Assembly: GCF_024679095.1 (NCBI RefSeq)
Contig: NW_026111272.1
Span: 415,133-479,132, forward strand
Length of the DNA stretch: 64,000 nt
Direction: 5' to 3'
From: Eriocheir sinensis
Lineage: Eukaryota; Arthropoda; Malacostraca; Decapoda; Varunidae
Shown: one piece after another, positions 22,640 through 32,688 of the stretch
How positions within the stretch are numbered: position 1 is the first letter of the stretch
How the letters are laid out: every line of letters starts with the position of its first letter
The notes under the pieces: model-generated
Told to the model about the DNA's origin: nothing
Database searches by the model: none
The model's input: only the letters and a program-made list of their open reading frames with translations
Made by a program: the position numbers and the translations under genes

Positions 22640-25625
22640 GGATATTACACAATACAGCTATACAAAAAAATTCAAAGCATTAATCTTAATTCCATTCTTT
22701 TGAGTACTTCTAACCTAACATTATATCACCAGAAACTGTTTGACCAATGCTATCAAAATAACATTTTAATCTTACTTTACCATTCTCATAAAATCTACCT
22801 ATTCCGATATAGTCTTAACATAAAATATTTGTAAAAGTGTTGAGAGCCTGGCATGCCCAACCCACCCACCCCCCAAAAAAAATATAAATAAGGAATAAAT
22901 AAAATAACAGGTAAATATGACTTAACCCTCTTATACTAACCCCTTTTCCACCCTAACAAACTTGGGGACCTACCATGTTAGGTTAGGACGTGTTTGGTAG
23001 GACATGTTTAGCAGGAGTTGGTTTAGTTATGTTAGATTGTTGAGGGAGTGGGGGTTGCAGCAGAAATGGTCATGATGATGCTATTCACATGGAGCAGTAG
23101 GAAAAAGTATGTCCTGTTTGGAAACTCTGTGGTTGTGTTTCTATACAAAAATACCCATTTGACGAGGTTAGGTTAGTTTGCAAGTTACTTGAATCATGGA
23201 TATGTGAATACGTAACAAAAATAAATAAAAGCGTTAACCTTAATTTCATTATCTTGAGTACATTCCAATCTAACATTATATCACCATAATATGTTTGGCC
23301 AATGCTATAAATATACTATTTTAATCTTACTTTACCGTTCTCACGAAACCTACCTATTCCCATATAGTCTTGACATAAAGTACTTGTAAAAGTGTTCATA
23401 GTCTGGCATGCCTAGCATCCCCCCCCCCCAATAAAAATAAATAATAAACAAATAAAAATAAATAAAGAATAAAAAAAGGGCAAATATGCCTTAACTATCT
23501 ATACCAACCCCCTCTTCCCCCCCAACAAACTTGGCATGTTAAGTTAGGATGTGTTCGGTAGGACGGGGCAGGTTTGGCACTTGGGGACCTACCATGTTAG
23601 GTTAGGATGTGTCAGGTAGGACAGGTTTAGCAGGAGTTGGTTTAGTTATGTTAGATTGTTGAGGGAGTGGGGGTTGCAGCAGAAATGGTCATGATGATGC
23701 TATTCACGTGAAGCAGTAGGAAAAAGTATCTTCTGTTTGGAAACTCTGTGGTTGTGTTTGTATACAAAAATACCCATCTGACGAGGTTAGGTTAGTTTGC
23801 AAGTTACTTGAATCATGAATATGTGAATATGTAACAAAAAAATAAAAGCATTAACCTTAATATCATTATCTTGAGTACATTCCAATCTAACATTATATCA
23901 CCATAATCTGTTTGACCAATGCTATAAATATACTATTTTAATTTTACTTTACCATTCTCACAAAACCTACCCATTCCCATATAGTCTTGACATAAAGTAC
24001 TTGTAAAAGTGTCCATAGTCTGGCATGCCTAGCATCCCCCCCCCCCCCCCCCCAATAAAAAAAATAATAAACAAATAAAAATAAATAAAGAATGAAAACG
24101 GCAAATATGCCTTAACTATCTATACCAACCCCCTCTTCCCCCCCAACAAACTTGGCATGTTAAGTTAGGATGTGTTCGGTAGGACGGGGCAGGTTTGGCA
24201 CTTGGGGACCTACCATGTTAGGTTAGGATGTGTCAGGTAGGACAGGTTTAGCAGGAGTTGGTTTAGTTATGTTAGATTGTTGAGGGAGTGGGGGTTGCAG
24301 CAGAAATGGTCATGATGATGCTATTCACGTGAAGCAGTAGGAAAAAGTATCTTCTGTTTGGAAACTCTGTGGTTGTGTTTGTATACAAAAATACCCATCT
24401 GACGAGGTTAGGTTAGTTTGCAAGTTACTTGAATCATGAATATGTGAATATGTAACAAAAAAATAAAAGCATTAACCTTAATATCATTATCTTGAGTACA
24501 TTCCAATCTAACATTATATCACCATAATCTGTTTGACCAATGCTATAAATATACTATTTTAATTTTACTTTACCATTCTCACAAAACCTACCCATTCCCA
24601 TATAGTCTTGACATAAAGTACTTGTAAAAGTGTCCATAGTCTGGCATGCCTAGCCTACCTCCCCCCCCCCCAATAAAAAAATAATAAACAAATAAAAATA
24701 AATAAAGAATGAAAACGGCAAATATGCCTTAACTATCTATACCAACCCCCTCTTCCCCACCAACAAACTTGGCATGTTAAGTTAGGATGTGTTCGGTAGG
24801 ACGGGGCAGGTTTGGCACTTGGGGACCTACCATGTTAGGTTAGGACGTGTTAGGTTGGACAGGTTTAGCAGGAGTTGGTTTAGTTATGTTAGATTGTTGA
24901 GGGAGTGGGGGTTGCAGCAGAAATGGTCATGATGATGCTATTCACGTGAAGCAGTAGGAAAAAGTATGTTCTGTTTGGAAACTCTGTGGTTGTGTTTGTA
25001 TACAAAAATACCCATTTGACGAGGTTAGGTTAGTTTGCAAGTTACTTGAATCATGAATATGTGAATATGTAACAAAAAATAAAAGCATTAACCTTAATTT
25101 TATTATCTTGAGTACATTCCAATCTAACATTATATCACCATAATCTGTTTGACCAATGCTATAAATATACTATTTTAATCTTACTTTACCATTCTCACAA
25201 AACCTACCTATTCCCATATAGTCTTGACATAAAGTACTTGTAAAAGTGTCCATAGTCTGGCATGCCTAGCACCCCCCCCCCCCCCCCAATAAAAAAATAA
25301 TTATAAACAAATAAAAATAAATAAAGAATAAAAACAGGGCAAATATGCCTTAACTATCTATACCAACCCCCTCTTCCCCCCCAACAAACTTGGCATGTTA
25401 AATTAGGATGTGCTCGGTAGGACGGGGCAGGTTTGGCATGGTTAGGTTTAGTTATGTTAGGTTGTTGAGGGAGAGGGGGTTGTGGCAGAAATGGTCATAA
25501 TGAAACTATTCAGATACAGAATAAAAAGGTATGTTCTGTTTGGAAGGTCAGTGGTTGTGTTATTATGCAAAAAATACCCAATTGACTAGGTTAGGTTAGT
25601 TTGTGAGCTAATTGAACCATGAATA
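22640..25625. repeat. Tandem array, unit about 620 bp, about five units
   Basis: The word CATGATGATGCTATTCAC occurs at 23071, 23690, 24311 and 24928, spacing 617-621 bp. A diverged fifth end occurs near 25496 and a partial unit precedes 23071. Each unit contains a C run of variable length and AATAAA-rich DNA. The middle units are the most alike, as expected for recent unequal exchange. The array sits in an intron of the Harbinger Myb-like gene. Confidence 0.9.
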
Positions 25626-25638
25626 TGTGATTACTAAC

Positions 25639-25824
25639 CTTGTTACAGCTTCTGCCACTTCAGTCCACGCTCTCTTCTTATCCTCAGGGGTGATACTCTT
25701 CCCATAACACCCTCTGATTTTACGTATTTTTTCTTGAATTTGATGTAAGAAGACCGTTTCATCTGGCGACCAATTAAACTTACTCCTTTTCTGCGCTGGG
25801 TCTCCGGCCCGTAGATGTGCTCAT
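25639..25824 (-). pseudogene. Harbinger Myb-like accessory gene, 5' exon (one frameshift)
   Basis: A likely ATG at 25822-25824 reads MSTSTGRRPSAEK. After an A run a 1-base shift gives the frame with RSKFNWSPDETVFLHQIQEK and then EDKKRAWTEVAEAVT, a clear Myb/SANT-like (MADF-related) first half. The donor GTTAGT follows 25639 in phase 2. In PIF/Harbinger elements such a protein binds the transposase and the terminal repeats and helps its nuclear import. The shift is in AAAA and could be a sequence error. Confidence 0.7.
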
Positions 25825-26255
25825 TGGGACAGATGACGTGGTTATGGTGCGGTAATTTCAGCAGAGCAAGTCGTGACGCAGGCGGGGAGATACGGGTATT
25901 GACGAGTGACGGAGTAAAAGCAGCCTTTGAGGCTGCTTCTATCTGCCACAAAACTCAGTATTTTCTTGTGTTTGCCATTTATTATGTTTCTGTTGTACAT
26001 TTATACATCTTTTCTTTATTATTCTTTTGAAATATATACTTAATTCATGTCGGATGTTTACGTTTTGCACGGAGGCGTCCTTAGCAACGAGCCCGCCATA
26101 AAGAAGAAGAAGAAGAAGATAATAGTAGCCAGGATTTGCTAATACCTACACTCAAAGTTGACGAGGATAGCTTTTACTCTTAATAATTTGAAATTATTAA
26201 CTTTGATAGTAACTTTAAGAGTAAAAGTTAATAGCTCTCGAGGATACGGGCCCAG

Positions 26256-27809
26256 GTGTACGAGGGCGGGAATGGCGATAAATTGAGGGATATAATCATT
26301 ACCAGGCAAATAGTTCAGGATGAGATAGATAAGCTTAAGAAGAACAAGTCGCCAGGTCCTGACGGGATATTTCCGAGGGTATTAAAGGAATTAGGTGTTG
26401 TACTAGTGATTTCACTAACCGACATCTTTAAGATGTCGGTAAATACTGGCTATGTGCCGAGCCTATGGAAAGTAGCTAATGTGACGCCGATTTTTAAAAA
26501 GGGGGACAGGTCAGTTGCTTCAAACTATCGCCCAATTAGCTTAACATCGGTTATAGGCAAGATGCTGGAGTCCATAATAGCCAGGAACATTCGGGAGCAT
26601 TTAGAGAAACATAGCTTAATTCACGACTCGCAGCATGGGTTCACGAAAGGTAGGTCATGCCTCACCAATCTCTTGTCCTTCTACAATAAAGTATTTGAGG
26701 CGGTTGACAGAGATGAAAATTATGATGTAATCTATCTTGATTTTAGTAAAGCGTTTGACAAAGTTCCTCACCAACGACTGTTGCTTAAATTACAGGCTCA
26801 CGGAGTAGAGGGTAAAGTTTTGAACTGGGTCAAGGCGTGGCTTAGCAATAGGAAGCAAAGTGTGCAAATCAATGGTAAAAGATCTGACTGGGGATGTGTT
26901 ACGAGTGGGGTCCCACAAGGTTCGGTATTAGGTCCACTTTTGTTTATTATTTATATCAATGACTTAGATACAGGAATTAGTAGTGATGTTAGTAATTTTG
27001 CAGATGATACCAAGATCGGTAGAGTAATTGAGTCGGATCAGGACGCAAGTATTCTCCAAGGTGAACTCAACAGATTGTATGACTGGGCAGATAAATGGCA
27101 GATGGAGTTCAATGTAGGGAAGTGCAGTATTCTGAGTGTAGGTAGGAACAACCCCTCACATAACTATTGCTTAAATGACACTCTCATAAGCAGGTCTGGG
27201 TGCGAGAGGGATTTAGGGGTCTTAGTGAGCTCTGATCTCCGTCCAAGGGCACAATGCATTCAAGCTAGAAATCGAGGTAATAGGGTACTGGGATTTATTT
27301 CAAGGAGTGTAAGCAACAGAACCCCCGAAGTCTTCCTCAAACTATATTTAGCATTAGTTAAACCTCATCTTGACTATGCGGTTCAGTTCTGGTCACCTTA
27401 CTCTAGAATGGATATCAAAATGTTAGAATCGGTGCAGAGGAGGATGACTAAGATGATTCAGGGGTTGAGAAACTTGCTATACGAGGAAAGACTCAACCAG
27501 TTAAACTTGCATTCTTTAGAAAGGTGAAGGGTGCGTGGAGACATGATCGAGGTTTATAAATGGATGAAGGGCTTTAATAAGGGAGACATTCATAAGGTTT
27601 TGTTGGTAAGAGAACCGGGTAGGACACGAAGTAATGGGTTTAAACTGGATAAACTCAGATTCAACAGGGACATAGGCAAAAATTTGTTTACTAACAGGGT
27701 GGTGGATGAGTGGAATAGGCTTAACAGTCATGTGGTGAGTGCCAATACAATTGTCACATTCAAAAATAGACTACATAAATTCATGGACAGCGATATTAGG
27801 TGGGGTTAG
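26256..27809 (+). pseudogene. LINE-B ORF2, C-terminal part: reverse transcriptase (one stop)
   Basis: A continuous RT frame: KKNKSPGPDGIFPRVLKE, GDRSVASNYRPISLTS, IYLDFSKAFDKVPH (first catalytic Asp), SGVPQGSVLGPLLFIIYIND and SNFADDTKIG (catalytic FADD). One in-frame TGA at 27525-27527 replaces what is probably an Arg codon (CGA), consistent with a CpG transition. The frame then continues in phase to 27809, ending FKNRLHKFMD. Apart from the stop the domain is intact, so the insertion looks recent. Confidence 0.9.
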
Positions 27810-27900
27810 ATACACGGGAGCTTAGGGTCAAAGGAGCTGCCTTGTACAGGCCTACCGGCCTCTTGTAGGCTCCTGCGTTCTTATGTTCTTATGTTCCTGC

Positions 27901-28043
27901 CGCGTGTCGGCCGAGGCCCAGCCCGGCCATGTGGTCACCTGGGTGACCACATGGCGGTCAGGTCACGCTGGTCAGGTCACGCCGCTGTTATGCCATTCAC
28001 TCGGGAGACCGAGACACCATCTTCAAAATGGATCATCTGACTG
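27901..28043 (+). pseudogene. Fat-like cadherin exon, 3' half, with internal frame break
   Basis: Immediately after the LINE-B tail the frame reads RVSAEAQPGHVVT, the natural continuation of the exon half at 14622-14671. The next 55 bp (27930-27985) are palindromic and internally repeated and shift the frame. Then YAIHSGDRDTIFKMDHLTG runs to a donor (GTAAGG) after 28043 in phase 1. About 12 residues including the DxDxGxN calcium motif, expected between HVV and YAI, cannot be read in any frame. The far part joins the next exon correctly. Confidence 0.75.
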
Positions 28044-28898
28044 GTAAGGCTCATGTACAGTACACGTATAGATGACTAGATTTAAACCTTCAACGACAGC
28101 CATCGTTTATTTAATCAAACCCGGCTTGGTCCGCACAAACGGCCATCATTCATTTAATCAGCCACTAATTTGAATGTTTAGATCAAATTTGGCGGGTTCT
28201 GTGACTTGCCAAGCTGTCTGCCAGCATATCTAACCCTCGTTGATTTAAAATAAGATCATTAGTCCTCACTGAGCAGCCCTGGAGCCATAAGATAACACAG
28301 GAAACACAGTGATCGATGCATCAGGAGGAAAGGACAGGCTAGAGAGTGAAGATCATTCTGAGTACAAGGATAACAGTGATGAAAACATTGTGAGTAGTGA
28401 CATCCCATCGGCAGGCCGTTGCCCGCCCATCGACATACTTGTTCTTAATTGCACTATGTAGGCCTAAGATGCAAAAAAAAAAAAAAAAGGAGTGAAAGCA
28501 GTAGTGAGTGACCGAGAGAGTAGAGAGTGATGATGTTATTTCACTATCTGTGCTGCACTCTAGCCCAGCGAGTGCTCAAGCGTGACTATTACACAACGTT
28601 TCGCAATTTGGATTGCACCGCTGTCTTCAGTGAGTTAAGACGCTTCATACAATATGTGAATAAACGACAACAAAATAGCAGCTGTTTTTACCCGTATCCA
28701 GGGACCATTTGGTGAAAACAATACCCGTTGTTTAAGGGTTAAGGAAGCTTGAATTTTGGAGGAAAAATGGAGCTGTTGTTTTGATGACGGCACGTTTGTT
28801 TACTCCTGCAGTGACCAGTGATGCAGGAAGAGAAAATGGAACGTGTTGGCTTGAGAATGGTGAATTTTAACGATTGAAAGGTGGATCATTTTCCCCAG
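28044..28898. other. Cadherin intron
   Basis: Mostly unique sequence with a poly(A) run at 28471-28487. No repeat family shared with the rest of the window was identified. Confidence 0.5.
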
Positions 28899-29037
28899 GT
28901 GTGTTGACGGTGACGGCCCCACACAAGCTCAAGGACGTGGCCTCCCTCACCCTGAACCTGTCTGTGAGTGACGGGGTGCACGCGGCCTTCACCGGCCTGC
29001 ACGTCTCGGTGCTGGCCTCCAACCACCACGCGCCGAG
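28899..29037 (+). CDS. Fat-like cadherin exon
   Basis: Acceptor TTTTCCCCAG ends at 28898, and donor GTGAGC begins at 29038. Phase 1 in matches the exon ending at 28043, and it leaves in phase 2. Joined to the preceding G it reads GVLTVTAPHKLKDVASLTL, NLSVSDGVHAAF and ASNHHAPR, the second half of a cadherin repeat and the NxHAPxF linker variant common in Fat-like proteins. Confidence 0.92.
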
Positions 29038-29192
29038 GTGAGCCTTTATTATGGTCTTTGGGTATAAATGCTGTGATGGCCGTGTTTAAGGCTGTGATGG
29101 CAGTTTTTGAGGCTGTGATGGCAATTTATGAAGCCGCTACCATTATCGTCATCTTTTTACAATATATGAGACAGTCAAAAAGGTCAACCGAA

Positions 29193-29423
29193 AGATGTCG
29201 GTAAATACTGGCTATGTGCCGAGCCTATGGAAAGTAGCTAATGTGACGCCGATTTTTAAAAAGGGGGACAGGTCAGTTGCTTCAAACTATCGCCCAATTA
29301 GCTTAACATTGGTTATAGGCAAGATGCTGGAGTCCATAATAGCCAGGAACATTCGGGAGCATTTAGAGAAACATAGCTTAATTCACGACTCGCAGCATGG
29401 GTTCACGAAAGGTAGGTCATGCC
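29193..29423 (+). repeat. 231-bp internal LINE-B RT fragment, nearly identical to 26431-26661
   Basis: The segment matches LINE-B at a constant offset of 2762 bp with only about one substitution. It encodes VNTGYVPSLWKVANVTPIFK through HGFTKGRSC. Neither end corresponds to a LINE terminus. Confidence 0.92.
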
Positions 29424-29526
29424 AGTCAGTCAGTTGGCATGAAAGCAGTGATAAAGGACAGCAAGGGAAATATTACTGTGGCAGAGTCCAAAGAGGTTGA
29501 AAACACTCAATTATCTTAACCATACA

Positions 29527-29650
29527 GCATACCAATACCACATGGGAACACTTCACTATCCACCACAGAGGCAGAGAAAGACCTGGGAGTATATGTTACC
29601 AGGCTACCAGTGAAGGACAAATCCGTGACAATCTCAGCGGACGGGTCAAG
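29527..29650 (+). mobile_element. RT-fragment MITE, partial copy
   Basis: Matches the right half of the TTAA-flanked element described at 46137-46385, ending in CAGCGGACGGGTCAAG. The terminal TTAA is mutated to TCAA and the left part is missing. Confidence 0.75.
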
Positions 29651-30020
29651 GTTATCACATCAATCAGTCAGCATGAATATAATTATAAAAGACAGCGAGA
29701 GAACTATCAATATGGCCTCCTTTAAAGAGTTAAGGCAGTCAGTTACCTTTAAGTTTTCACAAGAACAGTCAACATGAAAACAGTAATAAAAGATAGCAAG
29801 GGATATAGCTTCTTCTCAGTGTGGCAGATTTTAAGGAGGCCCAAGACAGCTATCATCGTTTTTCATATTGTTCTCTCCCACCATCTCCCCTTGTAAGGCA
29901 CTGATAGGTAGACAACATGTAGTATAATAAGCAACGCCAGCAAAGTCCTCAAGTAGCCCAGTCAGCCACAAACACCCAGACCTTACCTAGGCATTATAGC
30001 AGGAAATGAGCACTATCTTT
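29651..30020. other. Intron with imperfect short repeats
   Basis: Blocks around CAGTCAGT...ATGAAAACAGTGATAAAAGACAGCAAGGG occur three times between 29425 and 29800. No gene. Confidence 0.5.
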
Positions 30021-30029
30021 GGGACAAAC

Positions 30030-30818
30030 TACAACATCGCAATGTCTATCATATATCCTACCAAACAGTGTCATACAACCTCACTGTATTTTTATCCTCC
30101 TCAGGTGTAATTGCACTCTCTACAAAGCTTACATGGCGGAAAACTCTTCTCAACCTTCTCATCAACCATTGGAACACACTACATTGTACTACCTACCACA
30201 CATCCTACCAAGCAGTGCCATACAACCTCACTGTCTGTTTATACTCCTCAGATTTAATCGCACTCTACGAAGCTTACCTGGAAGAAAACTCTTCTCCTCA
30301 ACCTTTTTATTGACCATTGGAACACACTACATTGCACTACCTACCACACATCCTACCAAGCAGTGCCGTACAACCTCAGTGACCGTATATCCTCCTCAGA
30401 ATTAATCGCACTCTCTATGAAGACTACATGGAGGAAAACTCTTCTCCTCAACCTTATCATCAACCATTGGAACACACTACATTGCACTAGCTATCATACA
30501 TCATACAACCTCAGTGTCCGTATATCCTCCTCGGGTTTAATCACACTCTCTATGAAGACTACGTGGAGGAAAACTCTTCTCCTCAACCTTTTTATCGACC
30601 ATTGGAACACACTACATGCACTACCTACCACACATCCTACCAAGCAGTGCCGTACAACCTCAATGTCCGTATATCCTCCTCGGATTTGATCACACTCTCT
30701 ATGCAGACTACGTGGAGGAAAACTCTTCTCCTCAACCTTCTCATCAACCATTGGAACACACTACATTGCACTAGCTATCGTACATCATACAACCTCAGTG
30801 TCTGTTTATATTCCTCAG
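30030..30818. repeat. Minisatellite built from a cadherin exon's splice acceptor and 5' end
   Basis: Units of 135-149 bp each contain a pyrimidine-rich stretch, CCTC(A/G)G and a copy of the start of the exon at 30819 (the TTTAATCGCACTCT...GAAGCTTAC...GAGGAAAA words). The AG or its equivalent lies at 30104, 30251, 30399, 30534 and 30683, and the true acceptor is at 30817-30818. In the 30534 and 30683 units AG has become GG. Confidence 0.88.
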
Positions 30819-30982
30819 GTTTAATCGCACTCTATATGAAGCTTACATGGAGGAAAATTCATCTCCTGGCCAGCTAGTCATCAACCTGGTGGCCACGGAC
30901 CTTGATGCCTGGGACCTGGGCAAGTTGCAGTACACCATCCTGCACCAGTCTTCAGAGGGAGCCTTCACCGTGGACAAAGAAG
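30819..30982 (+). CDS. Fat-like cadherin exon
   Basis: Acceptor TATTCCTCAG ends at 30818, and donor GTAGAG begins at 30983. Phase 2 in completes the Arg codon from 29037, giving HHAPRFNRTLYEAYMEEN across the join, then LVINLVATDLDAWDLGKLQY (DxD calcium motif) and GAFTVDKEG. It leaves in phase 1. Its first 75 bp are the source, or the surviving last unit, of the upstream minisatellite. Confidence 0.92.
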
Positions 30983-30999
30983 GTAGAGAGAGACATTGG

Positions 31000-31228
31000 T
31001 TGGTATTCTTAGACACTTTCGCTTCTCACATCAACTTTTCTAAAGGTCAAAGATGGGATCAATCAGGTTCTAATGAGTGTTTCCATAGGTTCATGGTACA
31101 GAAGAAGGGTCAAACTAACACCGGTATCATAAAACTATCCCTGGACATGTGCAAAACTCATACGAAAGCCTTGTCAAATAATTATGTGAACTTGGGAGAC
31201 AAAATGTTTAGTAATATGGCCCATTGAA
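31000..31228 (+). repeat. Interspersed repeat family R
   Basis: Opposite orientation to the copies at 13140, 36184 and 39866, with shared words such as GTTCATGGTACAGA(A/G)GAAGGGTC and GAAAGCCTTGTCAAAT. It starts within 20 bp of the exon donor. Confidence 0.7.
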
Positions 31229-31707
31229 TTTGCTTGTATACTACTATTGAATTTTAGGTTCCTGCAGTAAGACATTTCATTTGAAGGTTTGATGTATGAA
31301 TGTTGTTGTTCATAGTATTAGTAGTAGTAGGAGGAGAAGGAGAAGTAGTAGTAGTCATAGCAGTAACAGTAATGGTAGCAATAAAAGGTTAAGGAGATAA
31401 AAAAAAAAAAAAAAAATGGAAAATATGCTGCTCTTCAAGTCATATTTTATTGAAGTTTTCCCTGAGACAGCATTACAGTAGCTTGTTTATTTACCTACAT
31501 TTTTAACCTCAAGGAACCACATCACTAGAGCATACTGTTGTGAGGCTTTGATCAAGATACCCTAAACTTACCCTAACCTAACCCCGATAATTACCAAACA
31601 ATCACCATATGTCTTGACTTGGAAAAATCATATTTGCGTCCTTACTAATGAGACTTTCTATATAACCCAAAATTGGCATCTCTTTTGGCCACTCTTTACT
31701 TTTACCT
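31229..31707. other. Intron, AT-rich
   Basis: GTAGTA-rich patch at 31315-31380 and a poly(A) run at 31400-31416. No other feature seen. Confidence 0.5.
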
Positions 31708-31797
31708 TCTTTTTTTTTTTAGGAGCAGCGTTTAGCGGGCTTTTTTTGCACACTTTTATGTCTTTGAGCTGCTTCCTTTCCCTTAAAAAAAAAAGTT
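31708..31797 (+). mobile_element. LINE-A 3' tail fragment
   Basis: Carries the LINE-A 3' UTR words AGGAGCAGCG..TAGCGGGCTTTTTT and TTGAGCTGCTTCC followed by an A run, but no coding part. Confidence 0.75.
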
Positions 31798-31845
31798 ACC
31801 TCATTCTTTGTTAATTAATACCATACAAACTTTACCCCTTCCCAG

Positions 31846-32054
31846 GTAACCTATACACCGAGACACCACTGGATCGCGAGTCCCTGCCCGTGCACAGCCT
31901 CAAGGTGTCTGTGATGGACGAGGGGGGCCGGGCCAGCTTCACGGCGGTGCGTGTGACGGTCCGTGACAAGAACGACAACCCACCAGTCTTCACGTTGCCG
32001 GAGTACCAGGCGAACATCAACACTGACGTGGCTCCCAGGACAACCATTCTCAAG
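31846..32054 (+). CDS. Fat-like cadherin exon
   Basis: Acceptor CCCTTCCCAG ends at 31845, and donor GTGGGG begins at 32055. Phase 1 in, phase 0 out. The translation GNLYTETPLDRESLPVHSL, VSVMDEGG and RDKNDNPPVF is a cadherin repeat end plus the calcium linker, followed by the next repeat's first strand (DVAPRTTILK). It joins IEAIDADEG of the exon at 39450 in phase. Confidence 0.94.
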
Positions 32055-32083
32055 GTGGGGAACACTGGGCAGGGAGGAGTTAA

Positions 32084-32309
32084 GCCCCGTTCACACTGTG
32101 CCGACTTTGGCCCATGACAACTGAGTGACTTTTAGGATGGGCCATGACAACCCAGCGACTTTTAGGCCCCCTTCACACTGTGCCGACCTGTGGCGATCGT
32201 TTCTAAACCTCTTTCCGACCATGTGCGACCCTTCCACATCAACATTTCACACCCAAGACCTCGTGTGCTGGGTTGTCATGGCCCAGAGTCAGCACAGTGT
32301 GAATGGGGC
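32084..32309. mobile_element. Small MITE with 22-bp inverted ends
   Basis: GCCCCGTTCACACTGTGCCG at 32084 is inverted at the right end (...CACAGTGTGAATGGGGC, to 32309). A further internal direct copy of the terminal sequence lies at 32166-32187. A target duplication is not evident, and the right end abuts a SINE family 3 fragment. Confidence 0.65.
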
Positions 32310-32425
32310 AAATGATAATGGCGCCACTATAAATAACTGCCTGTGCCATGACGGGCTCGGGCCGACCATCAGGCTTCAATGTAATAGCCTACCGGTGTCA
32401 TAGGCCACATGTAAAAAAAAAAATA
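32310..32425 (+). mobile_element. SINE family 3, 3' fragment
   Basis: Shares GGCGCCACTATAAA, GGGCTCGGGCCGACCATCAG and CTACCGG...CATAGG followed by poly(A) with the complete copy at 41468-41918. Confidence 0.75.
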
Positions 32426-32688
32426 TCAACTTATCTCCTTTATGGCCTTGGGAAATATTTGATGAGAGAACCAAAATAGTCTAAGAATTCAGGTCTTGCT
32501 TTTAGTACCCTTACCTAGCTACAAATTTTGCCCTTTGGAAGCCTGGTAACATATACGCCCAGATCTTTATCTGCCTCTGTGGTGGATAGTGGAGTGTTTC
32601 CCATGTGGTATTGGTCATCATCATTTCATCGACGCCTGCTCCTAGGAGCTCCCACCAGGGGATGGCCACGGCAGAAGAGCTTCCATCT

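Noticed and set aside
26101..26122. GAAGAA purine repeat as a splicing enhancer of a hidden exon
   Set aside because: It lies inside the Harbinger element near its right end and no exon is adjacent.
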